In this document: one piece after another, positions 13,349 to 28,300 of the stretch
How positions within the stretch are numbered: the stretch's first letter is position 1
Layout of the letters: every line of letters starts with the position of its first letter
From: Gordionus sp. m RMFG-2023
Taxonomy: Eukaryota; Nematomorpha; Gordioida; Chordodea; Parachordodidae
Reading direction: 5' to 3'
Assembly: GCF_954871325.1 (NCBI RefSeq)
Contig: NC_088776.1
Span: 47,262,569-47,326,568 of the forward strand
DNA length: 64,000 bases
Position numbers and translations under genes: made by a program
Notes under the pieces: generated by a model
The model's database searches: none
What the model was told of the DNA's origin: nothing
The model's input: only the letters and a program-made list of their open reading frames with translations

Positions 13349-16300
13349 GTATGACAAAAAATAATCATAATTAAGCAGGGCTGTGTCGATTTACCTATTT
13401 TTTACCGATTCTGTATTTGTTTCATCTGATCCGATGTTTACATTGATTTTTTATCCAAATTTACCAAATGTAATTATAAAAAGCCATGTTTTCTAGGCCA
13501 AAATCGAATTATACATTTATTTGAATATTTTTATTTCTACAATTAAGACTAGAGTTAAAAAAAGCATATTATAATAGAATATCAAAAAATATCTAATGTA
13601 CATTTTATTTTCAGTAGTATATATATATATATAATCCATATTAAATCAACCAAAAAAGTTTATTAACCCTACCTATTTCGGTTTTTTTAAAAATTTGTAT
13701 GATAGTAGTAGAGACATTAAATTATAAAAAATTTAAATTTTACTTACTAAATCGGCTTACTTCTCGAGTCATAGCCATCTTTAAAAAATTCTAAAATACA
13801 CTATTTAATTTTAAATATCACAAAATACACTTGCCTAGTGAAGATCAACTTATTACCAAAAACTGAAAATTGTTATATAAATTAAACTTTTATTTTTTCA
13901 TATATAGGCATTATATTGCCTTATATTTGTTCAAAATCCTAGACTGGAAGGGCAAGCACTGGGCTAAGAGTTATCTTATTTTAAATATTGGTCGTTTGGC
14001 TAAAATCCTATAAAAATATCAAAATATGGAGTAATCTTATGATATTTATGTCAATTTGCTGCAAATTAATTATTTGGGATCTTCAAAACCTATTTTCATT
14101 GTCAAGATTATTTTGAAAATTTTTCTTTGTTGCTACAAAAAAATCTATTATTTGCAAATTAAGTCACTCAAAATTTAATCTTTTTATATAAATACAAATT
14201 TACTCACAAATAATTATATTTGGCATAATTTATCTTACAAAAATTGTAATTTCAACAAACGGACCAAGTGTTAAACAGATTAATTTTTGTAATATTAAAG
14301 AATTATTTACTCATTTAAAATAACCGACAGTAATATGAAAGTTGATTTTAGCAAGTTGCATTCTTAAGACCAAAAACTGCATTTTAGCAGACGGGCCTGG
14401 GACTTATACAATGTGGATTTTCAATTTATTAAAATTTTAAACTGATTATAATTGATAGTAAATTAAGTCAATTAACAGCCAACTAAGATGGCTATTCATA
14501 TCCTACTATAAAAGCATAATCATTGAATTTCCCAAAGTCCATAAAGAAATTCCTTTCAAAACTTAAAGAGAGACCTTATTCACTTGATATTAATATCATA
14601 GATTACATAACCTAACGATGGTTGGCAGTAAATAATATCACGCTCGAAAAGCTAACAAAATTTCCTAACGATTTTGTAGAATATTTAATTAAAAAATTAA
14701 AGAATTTATTACATTGCCTATTTATTTTTTCGTAACAATCTTTATTACTAATTAAAATCTAATTTGAATAATGAAGATTTAATAATATCTGACTTTACAG
14801 AGAACAACGCTTTTCTAGTCCAAGATCACACTTAAGGTTTCCAATGTTACCCATTATATTAAGAGATTAGCAGCTAGTAAAAATCATATACTAAAAATTA
14901 TGGATTTATAGAATTATACGAGAAATAATGTGTCTGCAATTAAATATATGTCTGCGGAACACATATCGGAAAGAATTTTGATAAAAGTTTTATTTTTATA
15001 ATCCCGTGGAACAAAAAATGTAAATAAATTTCATTCAAATTCATTAGAATATTTAATGAGTAGGATATTAATTAATTGTTTATTATAATAATTTACCATT
15101 GATTTTTATGTGTTATAAATAAAACGCCTGATGGGATTACACAAATACCATGGAAGAGAGGCCAATTAAGAACTATTCTTAAAGAGTCATCAAGGAAAGA
15201 ATTAAAAATATTAGAAAAATAAACTTCATTTTTTTTAAAAGAAGGCTCACCCAACTGTAGGCATAGCCGGGGAGGGCAAGAAAAAATCTTCATTCTGAAG
15301 GCTAATAAAAATTTACCCCATACACAACTCCCCCCCCCCTCTCCCCTAAAAAATGTATATAATGATCAGTATAAAGAGAAATTCGTTAATACTTTTAAAA
15401 ATAACGACTATGATTGAAAATTTTTAGAAAAAAAACATTTTTATAAAAAAGTGAAAACTCAAAATTATTTTTATAAAAGTGGACCTAAAGACCTCCAATA
15501 AAATTTATGGAGAAAAGCCTCATCTAATAGGGCCTCCCCCTTAACAAAGTCCTGGCTACGCATATACATCTAACAATATATAAGCTATTCTTAATAAAAC
15601 AAATATTTGAAAAATTCCAATCTTAAATCCATATTCTAAATTTATTGAAGAAATGATAACCTGTTATTATCAGCGATTTCCATAGTGGAAGATAACGATT
15701 TTAACAAGATTACTATATCTATGTTAATAAAAGGCTCGATTTTTAAAAACGGATAACCCAATATTTTAGACAAAGAATATTGCGCAACTGGAGATTTTGC
15801 TCATAGATGGTAGAAAGTATTACAAAAGAGTTTAAAAGAAATCTAAATTTGATCAGGTTTAACTAAGCACAAATCAATCTAAAATGTGCCAACCCGTTGA
15901 AATTTTACCTACTACTTGCTCGAACGATTAATTCAACAAAAAGGACGGTACAGTTATTATCGATCATCCTTTTATATATTAGTGGGAACTATAAGAAAAG
16001 GTAGTGGATATTCTGGAATTAATACAAAGGGTAATGAAAGAAATATGGGTCAAATCATGCTCAATAAGCAATGTTATACCTTTAATGAAATTCTCAAATG
16101 CGAATTAACGATTAGAAGGGAAACAGATAAAGGGCGTACAGACTATGAAAGCTATTATGATTAACAAATAGGTTTTTTGATATTTATGACTGGAAAATTT
16201 TTTATATCGCTACATATTTCTTTTACCTATAAATATTTCTTATATTGAGAAGCTTAAGATTACATACATAGAAGATGATATAACTCAGAGACCTGTAGAA

Positions 16301-19300
16301 GTATCACTTGCACGGCCCTGCCCAAGTTTTATATTTTCAGGCCCGGCGCAGATTTTTTAAAAATATATTATATTTAATTTTTATAGCTATAAAATGTTTA
16401 GTTTTAAAATATACGACCCAGCCCGGGTATTTAAAAATTTTTTTTTTGGTATATTTAAAAAAAATAATATACAGCCGTTTACCCGGGCTTAGGGCCGCGC
16501 CCGCAGGTCTCTGATATAAATAAATGTTTGACCTCAAACTCCCAATAAAGATTTTTCAGGTTTTTAAAAAAGAATAAGATTAAATTATTGATAATTTAGG
16601 TAATGGTAAAAAGGGTGGCAAATGAATTTGTGGGATGCCTATAAACTAAATCAAGGAGAATCAAAATACCGATAAGATAGTTGATACAGATATTTATGTA
16701 AATCTACCATACTTGAAAGAAAATTAAGAATATTTGAAATCTTTTTGACTAAACAAAATACTTTTCAATAAATTTATTATTTTATTCAGTGATGCTAGGT
16801 TAGATTGGGTTAACACATTGATTGTGTGTAGAGTTAGTATTTATATACAAAAATGCGATATCTATCAGTTATTTAGATATATTTTATTTTACATTTTATT
16901 AAAAAAGTAATATTTTAATTCAATTCATTAAATATTATATCCTAATCCATTTAATTACAAAAACAAACCAACAAATTTATTTTATGCAATGGGTGCCGGT
17001 AACATGGTAAATTTTAAATTTTAGTCAATGAACCATTACAGTTTCCACCTGATTATAAAAGATAAATTCTGAAAAAATCAAATAATTTAATATCAGATTT
17101 TTTCAGTACCCCTTAGATGATATGAATAATGATATAAATTTTGACACTCAATCTTGAATAGGTTTTAGCTTATTTATTATGATCCCAATATACATAATAT
17201 TGATATTCATAAATATAACGCAACTCTGTCAAATGTCCCAGTAGAAGTACATTTTGATTTGGTTAGAAATGTCTTTACAGATAAACGAAGAATGATGGAA
17301 ATTTTGAGAATGTTCAATTACTGAAATCTAACAATTTTTATTTATAATCATTTGATCATATAGTTGTATATGCATTATTAAAATAAAATCTAACTATTAT
17401 TCTTTATCATTTACTCATATATTTTACATAGAGATAACTCGCTAAATTATTTTAGATAGCTTTAGAATTTGAAAATTTTAATTAGGCCTTATGCACACCA
17501 TAATTATAATAAAATTGTATCTTGGGAAAAATTATATCTATCTACATTTGAAAAGTATCTTTTAACAACAATTATATGGTATCTGGTGTATTTTTCAACC
17601 CAACCAAGAGTTGGATTCGCATGATTCCACCATTTTAACAAGGCTAATTTTATCCCTGTGCTTATTGAGATATCTTTATATTATAATATAATTTACTTTT
17701 TTTTAACTAGTTCTAATTTTAGAAATTAAAATAAAATAATTTAATTTTTTGCATAGAAAATATGGATTTTTAAAAATATATTTGATTCAAAGATAGATGC
17801 TAAATAAAACCATGCAACTATGTGGACCTGCATAGCTAAACGGCTCAGGTTTTAAAAATAATTTCTTATTTGACGCTGCCGATCTCAGATTTTTTGAATA
17901 ATGTGTTATCTTAGATGGTTTGGTGACCAAAGGTTATGGTCATTGTAATTGAATGGTTACCATATTCTTGAGGTTTTTCTTTTTACGCTTATCATAAATT
18001 ATAATATTTTTTTTATAATCATTTATATTCCAAAGGAAAATGAATTCTGATGGTAATTTAATAGGGAATCCTGATTCAAAATCTTTAAATTTGGCTAATA
18101 GATACAATTTACTGTGCTATCGTTTGTCCAAAAGTAAATTATTTACAATCGCTAACGTTATCTCGAAAGATGAAAATCGCGAACTGCCCACTTCGACTAA
18201 ATTTCAAGTTTAAAGAAAAATCTGAAATTTCATAAATATTATTTTTTTTCCATTTTATCTATTATAATATTACATCATGCTAGGCAGTCAGAAAATATTA
18301 TTGGTACACAAGTTAAGGCAATATTTTAATTTCCAACCCAAAAGTTCGAGTCGTGATCAGTGTATTTTTCTCCCAGAAATCAATTTATATTTTCGCGGAA
18401 TTTTCTCAATAAAATAAAATAGATTCTTATTACTACTGCTTTCAGCAAAAAATGACCTGACATGTAAACAGATTATAAGCTAAGGATTTTAGGTTTATAT
18501 AAAAAAAATAGTAGAACATATGAAAAGTACCTTCTTAGATTCAAACAACCGAAATTATTACTATTGGAAATATTTCTATGAAGCGAAACCTTCTGATAAG
18601 TACACTATTAAATTCTTATTTAGAAACTCTTTTCCAAAAATATTTTAAATGTAGTAATAATTGCCTTTATAGTATTATATCCTTTTCTAAAGGAGGTTAT
18701 TGAATTAACTAAGTTTGGTCTTAGAGTGAGGTTTGTATTTATTATCTGATTTAATCAACTAAATTAATTAGCTAGAAACATAAGTATTATTTTAATTAAT
18801 ATTGGTAAATTTAAAAATCATAAATTCGTTTGTAATCCATGTGTCAAATGTAAACATATATATGACTTGTGTGGTATTATATAATGATAAATTTAAATTA
18901 GTTGTTCTTCTGGGCCTATAATACCTACCGAAAGTTATTTATACCCAGATCGGATTTCGAATAAATAGTTTAAACAGAGCTGCCATTTTAGCGAAAAAGA
19001 CTGATATAAATTAAAAATATTAGTAATAAATTAAGTAGTGTTGTTAAACGGCTCGATTCGAGCCGATTTTTGAAAAAGGCTAACTCAATATTTTAGCCAG
19101 AAAAATATTACGCAAACCTGAAGATTTTGGTCATACATAGCACAAAGATTATATATCTATTAACGAAGCCTCGAGGCTTATGGCAATATTTTTCTGGCTA
19201 AAATATTGAGTTAATCGTTTTTAAAACTTGGCTATAATCCAGCCTATTAACACTAAAATTAAGTAAAGAACAATAATTTTTCTTAGCTAATATCGTGACG

Positions 19301-22300
19301 AATAACAAATTTCCTTTGCAAATAAAAACACTATCCAAACTTTAAAACATTCGAAACGAAAACAACAATTTAATTGCCACAGAAAAACCTTAATTATATG
19401 AGTGTGTCTCACGATAGTGAAATGTATTAAGTCAACTCCGACTTTACATCTGGTAGAAAACACATTTAAACACTAAATTCTGCTACGAAATTCGAGCTAA
19501 TTTATTATATTTGAAGAATTAAAAAGGCATAACGCAATGGAATGGTTAAGACGAGCTGTTAGCCATATTTTTTAAAGATCTATCGAAAAAAAGAATCGCT
19601 TATATTATGTTTCATTAATGAGAATAATTTGGAATGATTACTAAAAGAATGGCTTAACTCAACACTATTGAATTTTCTAAAATATGCAAATTACTGCTAC
19701 ATTGAAGACGAATAGCTACAATTCTGAATACTACACACGTTATTCATAGGTAAGGCATTACCTAGAACCCAACTCAGTATTCTATAACCTTTAGAAAAGG
19801 CCACGATATTATAAAAGTAATTAAACTAAAAGAATACTGGAAAGGGATTACTAATAAATAATATATTCTTCGACTTTCAATCGCTTTCGGTTCTTTCATC
19901 CTAAACAAACTTGATTTCACTACTAAAGCCTAATATCCCAATTCGTATTCCCCTGTTAAAATTCATCAAAATGATTAAATAAAAAAATCACCTCATTAGA
20001 CAAAATTCAAATACAATACCAATGATCGCATTATAACAGGACTGTGTATTCGTATTTTTATAATTTAAAAATGCAGGGAAAAAATTTGGATTCAAGACAT
20101 ACTCCGAAACGATATTAATCCACTTTTGCTCTATTCCCACAGCCAATCTAATTATCGAAAAATTACATTGAAATACCTAGGGGTAACCAGGGATTCGAAC
20201 CCGGCAAGATTTTTCCCCGGGTTCGGGTTCGGTTTAAGGTAAAAAAATAGGTAGGCTCGGGTTCGGTTCAGGGAAATATTTTTGAACCCGGGTTTGATTC
20301 CTGGTTCAGCTCGGGTTTAAGAATTTTTGAATTGATAAAAAAATAATCATATATTTAAATCATAATTAAAAAATTAGACATTTTTTTATTTTATTTATAG
20401 GCAAAATATAGTTAATTAAAAATATAAAGCATAGTCATATTTTAAAAATTTTGTATTTTTACCTTGACTTGTTCACTTTCATTTTCCTCTAATTAATAAT
20501 CTTTGAGAATGAGTTAAAATTTAAAAATAAATGGCGTAAATGAATTTAATTGTATAAAATTTATTAACACTCCTATAGGAATCTTTAAGAATAAATTTAA
20601 AAAAATTTAAAAATGGCCTAAATGAATTAAGTTGTTAAATTGGAAATTTGAAAATATTATAAAATCTCAATTAAATTATTAATATTTGTATTTATAATAC
20701 AAACATCTTAATATATGATTTAATAAGCTGAAATCGGTTGAATCCGGGTTCGGCTTGGGTTCAGATTATTTTTCCAAAAACCTTGGTTTCTTCTCCCGAT
20801 TCGGTTCGAATCCCTGGTAGTAGCAATGTAAAAGAAGAAAACACGATTGAAAACGTCGCAAGATAAACTCCCAGAATCAAATATACATTTACGATGATTT
20901 AATCTTCAAGACAAATCCCTACTTCTCAAAATCTTGAACTATTTGAGACTTTCATGACCTCCAACAATGATCTGGAAACATAATTAAATTAAATCGAATA
21001 ATGTTACATACTAGTAAGTAAATGCTTAAGATCTACCCGAAGGTATGACCCTATTACCTTGCATCATAAAAAGGCAGGTAAAATAAATTTGAACAATTGG
21101 AGCATCCCTATTTAGCCATGCCTTTATAAATTCAATTTATTAAGCGTTCAATTAGGAGCCTGTATTCAGCGCTAAGCAGCATCGCGAATACTTGTATTTT
21201 AAACAAAATGTATTTTTCTAGTATTTTTTAAAGTGTGCTTTTGTTTTTTTTGCATTTTTCCTCCAGGCCTATTACCATTAAGTGGCCATTTTATGGAGTT
21301 GTAGGTTACGTTTTATAAATATTTTAAATAGCAGAGCAATCTACCTTAAGAATCGAGATAATAAGGAGATGTGGTTATTATTAGTGAAAATATTTAAGTT
21401 ATTTAGATTTCATTTTGACAAAATTGATTAAAATAAGATGCATTCATTATATATCCTATTTAGATTTAATTTTGTAAATAAAATTATTAAAAGATTGCAA
21501 TGTTATTACGAAATAAATATCTTATTAAATTTATTTTTATAAATATAATGGCATAACAAAAATACTAGAAATCTAAGTTAAAATTAGGGCTGTGGCTGTG
21601 CCGATATTAAATATCGGATCGGTACCGATATTTATCGCTTTCCAAAAATATCGGATCGGACCGATACTTGTAAATAACCCGATCCGATCCTTTTACTAAA
21701 AATGGAATTCTTAAAACTTTTGAATAATGAAACTTTGATTTGAATTATTATTACATCATATTTATAATTTTTTTAATAAAAATTTTTTTTTTAAATATTT
21801 TTTATTTATTTTTTTTAAATAAATTTTTCCGAGTTTCAGTGAGTTACTATTTTACATTGATAATATTTTCTAAATAATTTTTTTTTAAACAATGCAAATG
21901 TTATTTATTTTTTTAAATAGATTTTAAAAGCTTTTTTATAAAAATAGAAAGGAACACCCAAAGTTTTATATATTTTTTTAAAAAATAACCAATTTTATTA
22001 TTTATACATTAAATAAAAGAATTATTTTAAATATGGTTTCTGAATTATGGAAATATTTTGATAAAGATAAAGATAATTTTGCAAAATGCGTTATCTGCGG
22101 AATTCTAATTTCACGGGGAGGAATAATGAAAAATTTATTTAATACAACAAATATTCGGAAACATTTAAAGCGATTCCATCAAACAGAATTCGAACGAGAA
22201 ATATTAGAAAAAACAAATCATTTTAAAAATGAGCTCTGAAAGTCAGCCAACAATAATAAAACTAATATTTGGAAATATTATGATCCTTTGCCTGAAAATC

Positions 22301-25300
22301 TAGAGGTTCTTATATTTATTTTAAAAAATCTAATATATTATAATTTTATATGTTAAATATTACAATTTTTAAACCAACATAAAATGGATATATTATTTTA
22401 TTTATTTTATCTACTATTATAATATAATTTTTTAATTATAGATGAAATAAAAAAATTAAATTAAATGCATAATTCTTTTGCATAAAAAATATTGATTTCT
22501 TAATTACATTTGGTTCAAAGAGGGGTGGTGAAAAATCAATATAAATATCGTATCGGATCGGATCGGTGAAAAATATGTGGATCGGCACAGCCCTAGTTAA
22601 AATATTTAGCATTTAAATTTTTTAACTGACTGAAGATCCATTAAATAAAGATTGAAAATTTTAATATTTGAAAATATCGATAAATTTGTAATCTAACAAA
22701 AAACTTTAACTATACGCGTTATATTAAATATCAAAATGTTTGTCCCGAGTCCGGTCTTTCAATTTTAATCTTTGAATTCAAAGTTCACCAATAACTTATT
22801 TTTCTTTGTACTATCTCCACCAAATGGATTAAAATAATTTTCTAATTAAGCCCTAAATATGGATAAAATTTTCAAAATAAATATTTTCAGTCGATTTAAC
22901 GGTAATGGCCAAAATTTTTTTGCTAATATTTTTTACTTTATACTGGTTAATATACGGGTTAAACAACTTATAGGCATTAGCATGCAATATTGGCACACAT
23001 TTTATAATTATGCTTATTGTTCGGACATCACGGAGATGATAAAAATATATTAAATATTTTAAAAATGTAAATATTATATATTTTTAACAAAAATTCTTAA
23101 TTAATTTTCATAGGCGGGACACTGCCGAAGATCTATCATTACAGGCTTTGGGGGCCAAGCCCATAAAAAAATAATTCTACTTCGATAAATCCTGGCTATG
23201 CCACTGGATATATCAATTTATTATCTTCCTACAATAACTGAATTTAACTATCCAAGTACTATTCCTTGTCTCATCGATAACAAAAATTGCTCCCTCTCCC
23301 CCCCCCCCCACACTTTGAAAAAATATATTTAGAATTTTAAAATCAAAGTAATCCACCCCTTTCCTCACCTGGCTTTCAAAAACCAAAAAAATTTAACTTT
23401 AAAACCATCCCAAACTGAGGATTTAGAACCACATCTTATAACCTAAAATCAAAATTAGCTAGCCCAAATTTACTCCCCTAAACCTCTACTCCCGAAAGAT
23501 AAAAAAAGTAAAATCTACACTCTGAATTTATCGATGATTCTGCATCTTAACCCCCCCCCCCCCCCACCTTTATGGTAGAAACCGCCAGGCCATCCGAACT
23601 GATATGGAAATATTTGAAAATGTTTTTCATCCTAGTCCGTAATAATTTTTTATAAAGGAGAAAGACATAAATTAGTTTATATCTAGGCATTAAACATTTT
23701 CGAATTAACCACAATTTGTCCCATAAAAATATTTTGCACAAGTTTTCTTGTCCGGCCAGAAAATCTTTTTGCAAGGCTTGTTGGGTTGGGCCAACTTCTA
23801 TGAGTGATCTCTACATTATTTTTAAGTTTAACTATTTTATTTTCCACTGTACTTTATGTAACAATAGTCCCATCTTATGACAATCGTAGATTGGATTCGA
23901 TATCTATAAAAGTCGTTAATAAACAAACACTTTATTTATATAAAATATAATTTAAGGTTAAACCAGTGATATATTTATTGGGGCGAGCCAGACCCGAAGA
24001 GCATATTATTTGTTTAGGAATGTTAGCTAGGATGAAAGAAAATCAACTTTTCCTTGAGGATCCATCAGGGGCGATCAAATTAGATATATCAGAAACAATA
24101 TCCTTTATTTTATTTTTTAAATTTACGTTTATTCATGTACACCTCCTACCATCTCCATATTTCTAAAACGAAATTTCAAATATTTATCAATATAGTATTT
24201 AAGCCTTAACTTAAAAATATGTTTAATGGGAATTGTATTACATATGGCATGATGGGATATTCACCGAATACTGTTTTGTATTGGCTGAAGGTTATGTAAT
24301 GGATAATATATTTCAAGCTTACGCTATTGGATTTCCCCCTGCTGAGAGTGAAGCAATATCCAGGTATTAAAAAAATACATTTTAATTTCAATAGTTTTGT
24401 AAGTGTTCAAAGTTATAGATTTTTTAAAACTTTTATAAAATTGGTAGTGAATGTTTTTTTTTAAAAAAAATTATGATTTTTTTCAACCCAAGTTGGATAA
24501 ATTTAACAAGATTACATTAGCTAATTTGGGAAATATTTTGGTGTATGGTGGCCACAATATAGGGCTGAAAACTTGGGATCCAAACCTAAATGAATATCGA
24601 TTCAGGCTTGATTTAATATTGGTTCGGTTTAACCTCTAGAACCCGGGTTGAACTGTATTTGAATACAAACCTACATTAAAATTTTGTATAGAGAAGCACA
24701 TATTTTTTTTTATTTCATCATTGAAAAAAATATATTTTATAACATAAACATCATTTATTAAATGGAATATTGAACATTATTTATTTTCAAAAAAATAGTA
24801 TTGAGCGGTAGAATTTAAATATTTTATAGATTCGCCTCAGTCAAATTACATCTATATGGAGGAAGTATAAGATTTTATTGTTGAAAAATATCTCTCTAAG
24901 CTAACTTGAGTGGCCGGCACTGCCATTATAACCGACAATTTAAGTAACATTTGGGGTGTCGATTACTCTGGTTTTGCCAAAGATATTAATTTCTTTATCT
25001 AGGTGAGGTTCCATATAAATATTAACTAAAATATTTTATCTCTGATCTTTCTAATAGATTTTATTTATTACCCTTCTTTTTAAGAATACGTTAAGATTCA
25101 TTGATATTTAATCATTTTTACTAAAATTTTCCTCTTTTATAATACAATATAATTCCATATATATTTTAATATGTTCCCTAGTTTTGATATTTTTCTCCTT
25201 CAGTTAAAAGTACTATAAGTAGGGATCTAACAAAATCTGATAAATGATGAAAATATTGAATGAATTTTATATTGCGAATAATTTTTTTTATAATGATTAA

Positions 25301-28300
25301 AATAAATTAATACAGTAGCCATTTTTTGAAGACACCTTCAATATTTATAGTTGATATTCAAGGATAAATCTTTTACATTTTCATTCGGTTTTTCAAATAT
25401 CTGAATATAATTTCAGTTGCCTAACATTTTTTTAAAATGATTTATTCAAATTTTAATCAAACAAAATGTTTGTAGAGAACACATGGGCAATGCGAATTTT
25501 TTTGGTCCAGAACCCGATGTAAATCCCAAAGTTTCCAAACTCTATGAAAATTATCAAGAATGTGATCTGGACGAATGCAGTGATTATACACTTAACACCA
25601 TAAATATCGAGAATAAATTGGCCGAAATGCAATCATGTTTTGTTATACTTAGTGATTTGTATTTGGATAAGGCTAATGTAATAAGCGTATTTTCATTCAT
25701 TTTATAATTACCAGTGTTGTAAACGTTATACTTTAGATATTTTGCAAAAAATCGCAAAAAGTCTCGGTTCCCCGTGGATTGTAAATTTATTTAACCCTTA
25801 CTTGTTATTAATGTATTTTGTTACTGTCCATGTTATCTTGGATTGAAAAAATTCTTTTTAATCTTTATATAATAAAAGAAAATGACTTTAATTAATTAAC
25901 AATTTTCTCGTATACCATCTTAATTAACAATTTTCTCGTATTCCATCTGGTGAAATAAGCATAAAAATTATCAAGTATGAAATAGGTAGTAATTTTATAT
26001 TTTAAGGTTGTGTTTGCTAAAAAAATTGACTTCTTATTACTCTTCAAACATTTCAAGAATTTTTAAACTTCTAGAACGTTCCGGATAATATTTAAAAGAA
26101 TATGTGCATATGTTTCTATAAAATATGACTTTTCTGGCAGAACTCTCACAGATCCCTGATTTTAAATGATGCATTTACATAATTATTTTACTTTATTCGA
26201 TACCTTTGTATGAATTTCCTTTTTTTAGATAGATAAATAATGTAACCCATTTATCTAATAAGGTGAAAGAAAAATTCAACACATTGTTAAACGGTTACGA
26301 AAGTGATAATCCACCTTATGCTTTTATAATTTGCGGCTCTTTCATATCTCCGGAAAAATCGGTAGATAAAGATTTTGAAAAATCAAGGAAAATAACATCA
26401 AGTTTACAAATAAAATCAAAATATTCAATTTTGTCTAATTTCATTTTATTCCTTTAAAATAATAAAATTTTTAGTATATTTAATTATAACTAAATAATGA
26501 GGAAAAGGATATATATTTTTTCCTTATAAAATACGCGAGAAGAAATTATTTGCCCAAAAGAAGAAAAATATTTGCCCTCGCCCGAATTGTTATTCAGAGT
26601 AGTAATTATTTCTATATGAATGCTTAGAAAGTTCATTTAATCTTTTTTATTGTAATTTTTTTTTCCTGCCCAAGATTTTTAGCTTAAAAATTTAATTAAT
26701 ACTAGAATTATTTCATTTTCGTTAGAATTTTATCAAATATAAAAAAATATGGATAATTAATAGAAGGAATGGTGTATACTTTTATTTTGATATTAGATTG
26801 ATAATAAAATTATTATGTAAAAAAAATTTTAAACTACTTCTGCCTCCTTAATTTTAAATTGAAATTTTATTAATATTACAATACAAACCTAGCTTGGCCC
26901 CACCCAAGTACGAACCGGGCCTTTTTTGTAGACCTCGAATGCAAACCAAGCCCTTATACTATCTGGTTTATTTTATTTTTTAAAAAATAGACCATTTTTC
27001 AGAATTAGCGTTGATGATATCCAAACACAAGAATATATCTAAAAGATCTAGATTTGTATTTGTCCCTCACATTAGAGATGATCAAGGGATTACGGGAATA
27101 CTACCAAGGTTTCTAAGTCAGCAATAGACAATACTTTATATCAGATATGCACCGTTACCATCTTTTTAGCCTATACAGCTACCTAGATACAACATGGTAT
27201 CGGCCGATACTACTGTGTAGTCTATTGAAAAACACAAAACCCTGAGTATCGGTGCATCTCTGCATTATATTTATACTTATTGCCAATGAGAAGTTGTTAA
27301 TTATGTAAAAAGTAATTATAAATGATTTAACATCAAAATTTGATTGTTATTCTATACTAAAGATTTTTTAAATAAATGCTTATACCAACCTCAGCCCATT
27401 CATCAAAAACTCGTCATGTCCTACTTGTATGTCATTTTCTGGTCATAATCCCCCCCCCCGAGGGGAACCCGCTGGAATATTTTTTTTTAGTAATGAGCAA
27501 AACTGCTTTATTAGTTGAGAGATGGGCTCTTTCCTTACGAATATTTTTTGAGTTCTTAAGGTATTCCCTAGTTCGACTTATTACCAGACAGCTGGATATA
27601 TAGCTTCGACTAAACAGCTTAAAAAGTAAAAGAGAAAAAAAGGCATAAATTATGAAAAATAATAATGCCACCAAACACTTATAACAAACTAAAATAGGGT
27701 GTCTTAGTTTAAACACTAATTAGCTGGGCTAAACAAAAATAAGTCGAATGAAATAGCATTTTAAATTATTATGTATACCAATATTTTATTGGGATTGGCT
27801 TTCATGATTAGTTTATTATTTTTTTATATGTTAATATAGACTTTTATATGAATTATATTTATTTTAATAATTTCCTAAAAGAAATCAAATTGCATTTTTT
27901 GGATTTCCATTTTTTAAATTTCTTTTAAATATAAAGATAAAATTTTAAAACAAATAAAGATATAAATTTTTATAGCATCATAACATTAAGCAATTTAAAT
28001 ATTATAAAATAAAATTACCCCCCCCCCCCCCCCACACAAATAGATAAAAATTCAAATAAACAATAATATTATTATTTTGATTAACTATATAGTACCGTGA
28101 ATAATATAATAAAAAATTTAAATATCATATATTTTCTAAATTATCCTTCCTCCCAAAGATAAAATATAAATATAGATAGGCTAAAATAGGAAATTATATT
28201 AAATGATATTTCTAATGTACTATTATTGCAAACGTCATGAAATTTTGCCCAATTTTTCTACAAAAAACAAATTCACAAATTTTTATTTACATTTTTAAAA

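Larger units (their letters stand above)
14560..17326 (+). pseudogene. Unidentified decayed coding region in POLE2 intron 4
   Basis: Successive plus-strand stretches look like protein but lie in different frames with stops between them: TLEKLTKFPNDFVEYLIKKL (about 14640), SAIKYMSAEHISERI (about 14935), ITQIPWKRGQLRTILKESS (about 15130), a 82-codon frame at 15916-16164, NTDKIVDTDIYVNLPY (about 16660) and VPVEVHFDLVRNVF (about 17240), the last ending MMEILRMFNY and a stop at 17326. The helical, hydrophilic character suggests a large cytosolic or nuclear protein, but I cannot name it. Two short elements (15722 and 16286) have landed in it. A decayed gene copy is the simplest reading; a real nested gene with many small exons is possible. 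Confidence 0.3.

Noticed and set aside
22859-23053. Small plus-strand protein
   Set aside because: A/T-driven frame with no recognisable motif, inside POLE2 intron 5.
24206-24391. Minus-strand 61-codon frame
   Set aside because: Antisense to POLE2 exon 7.
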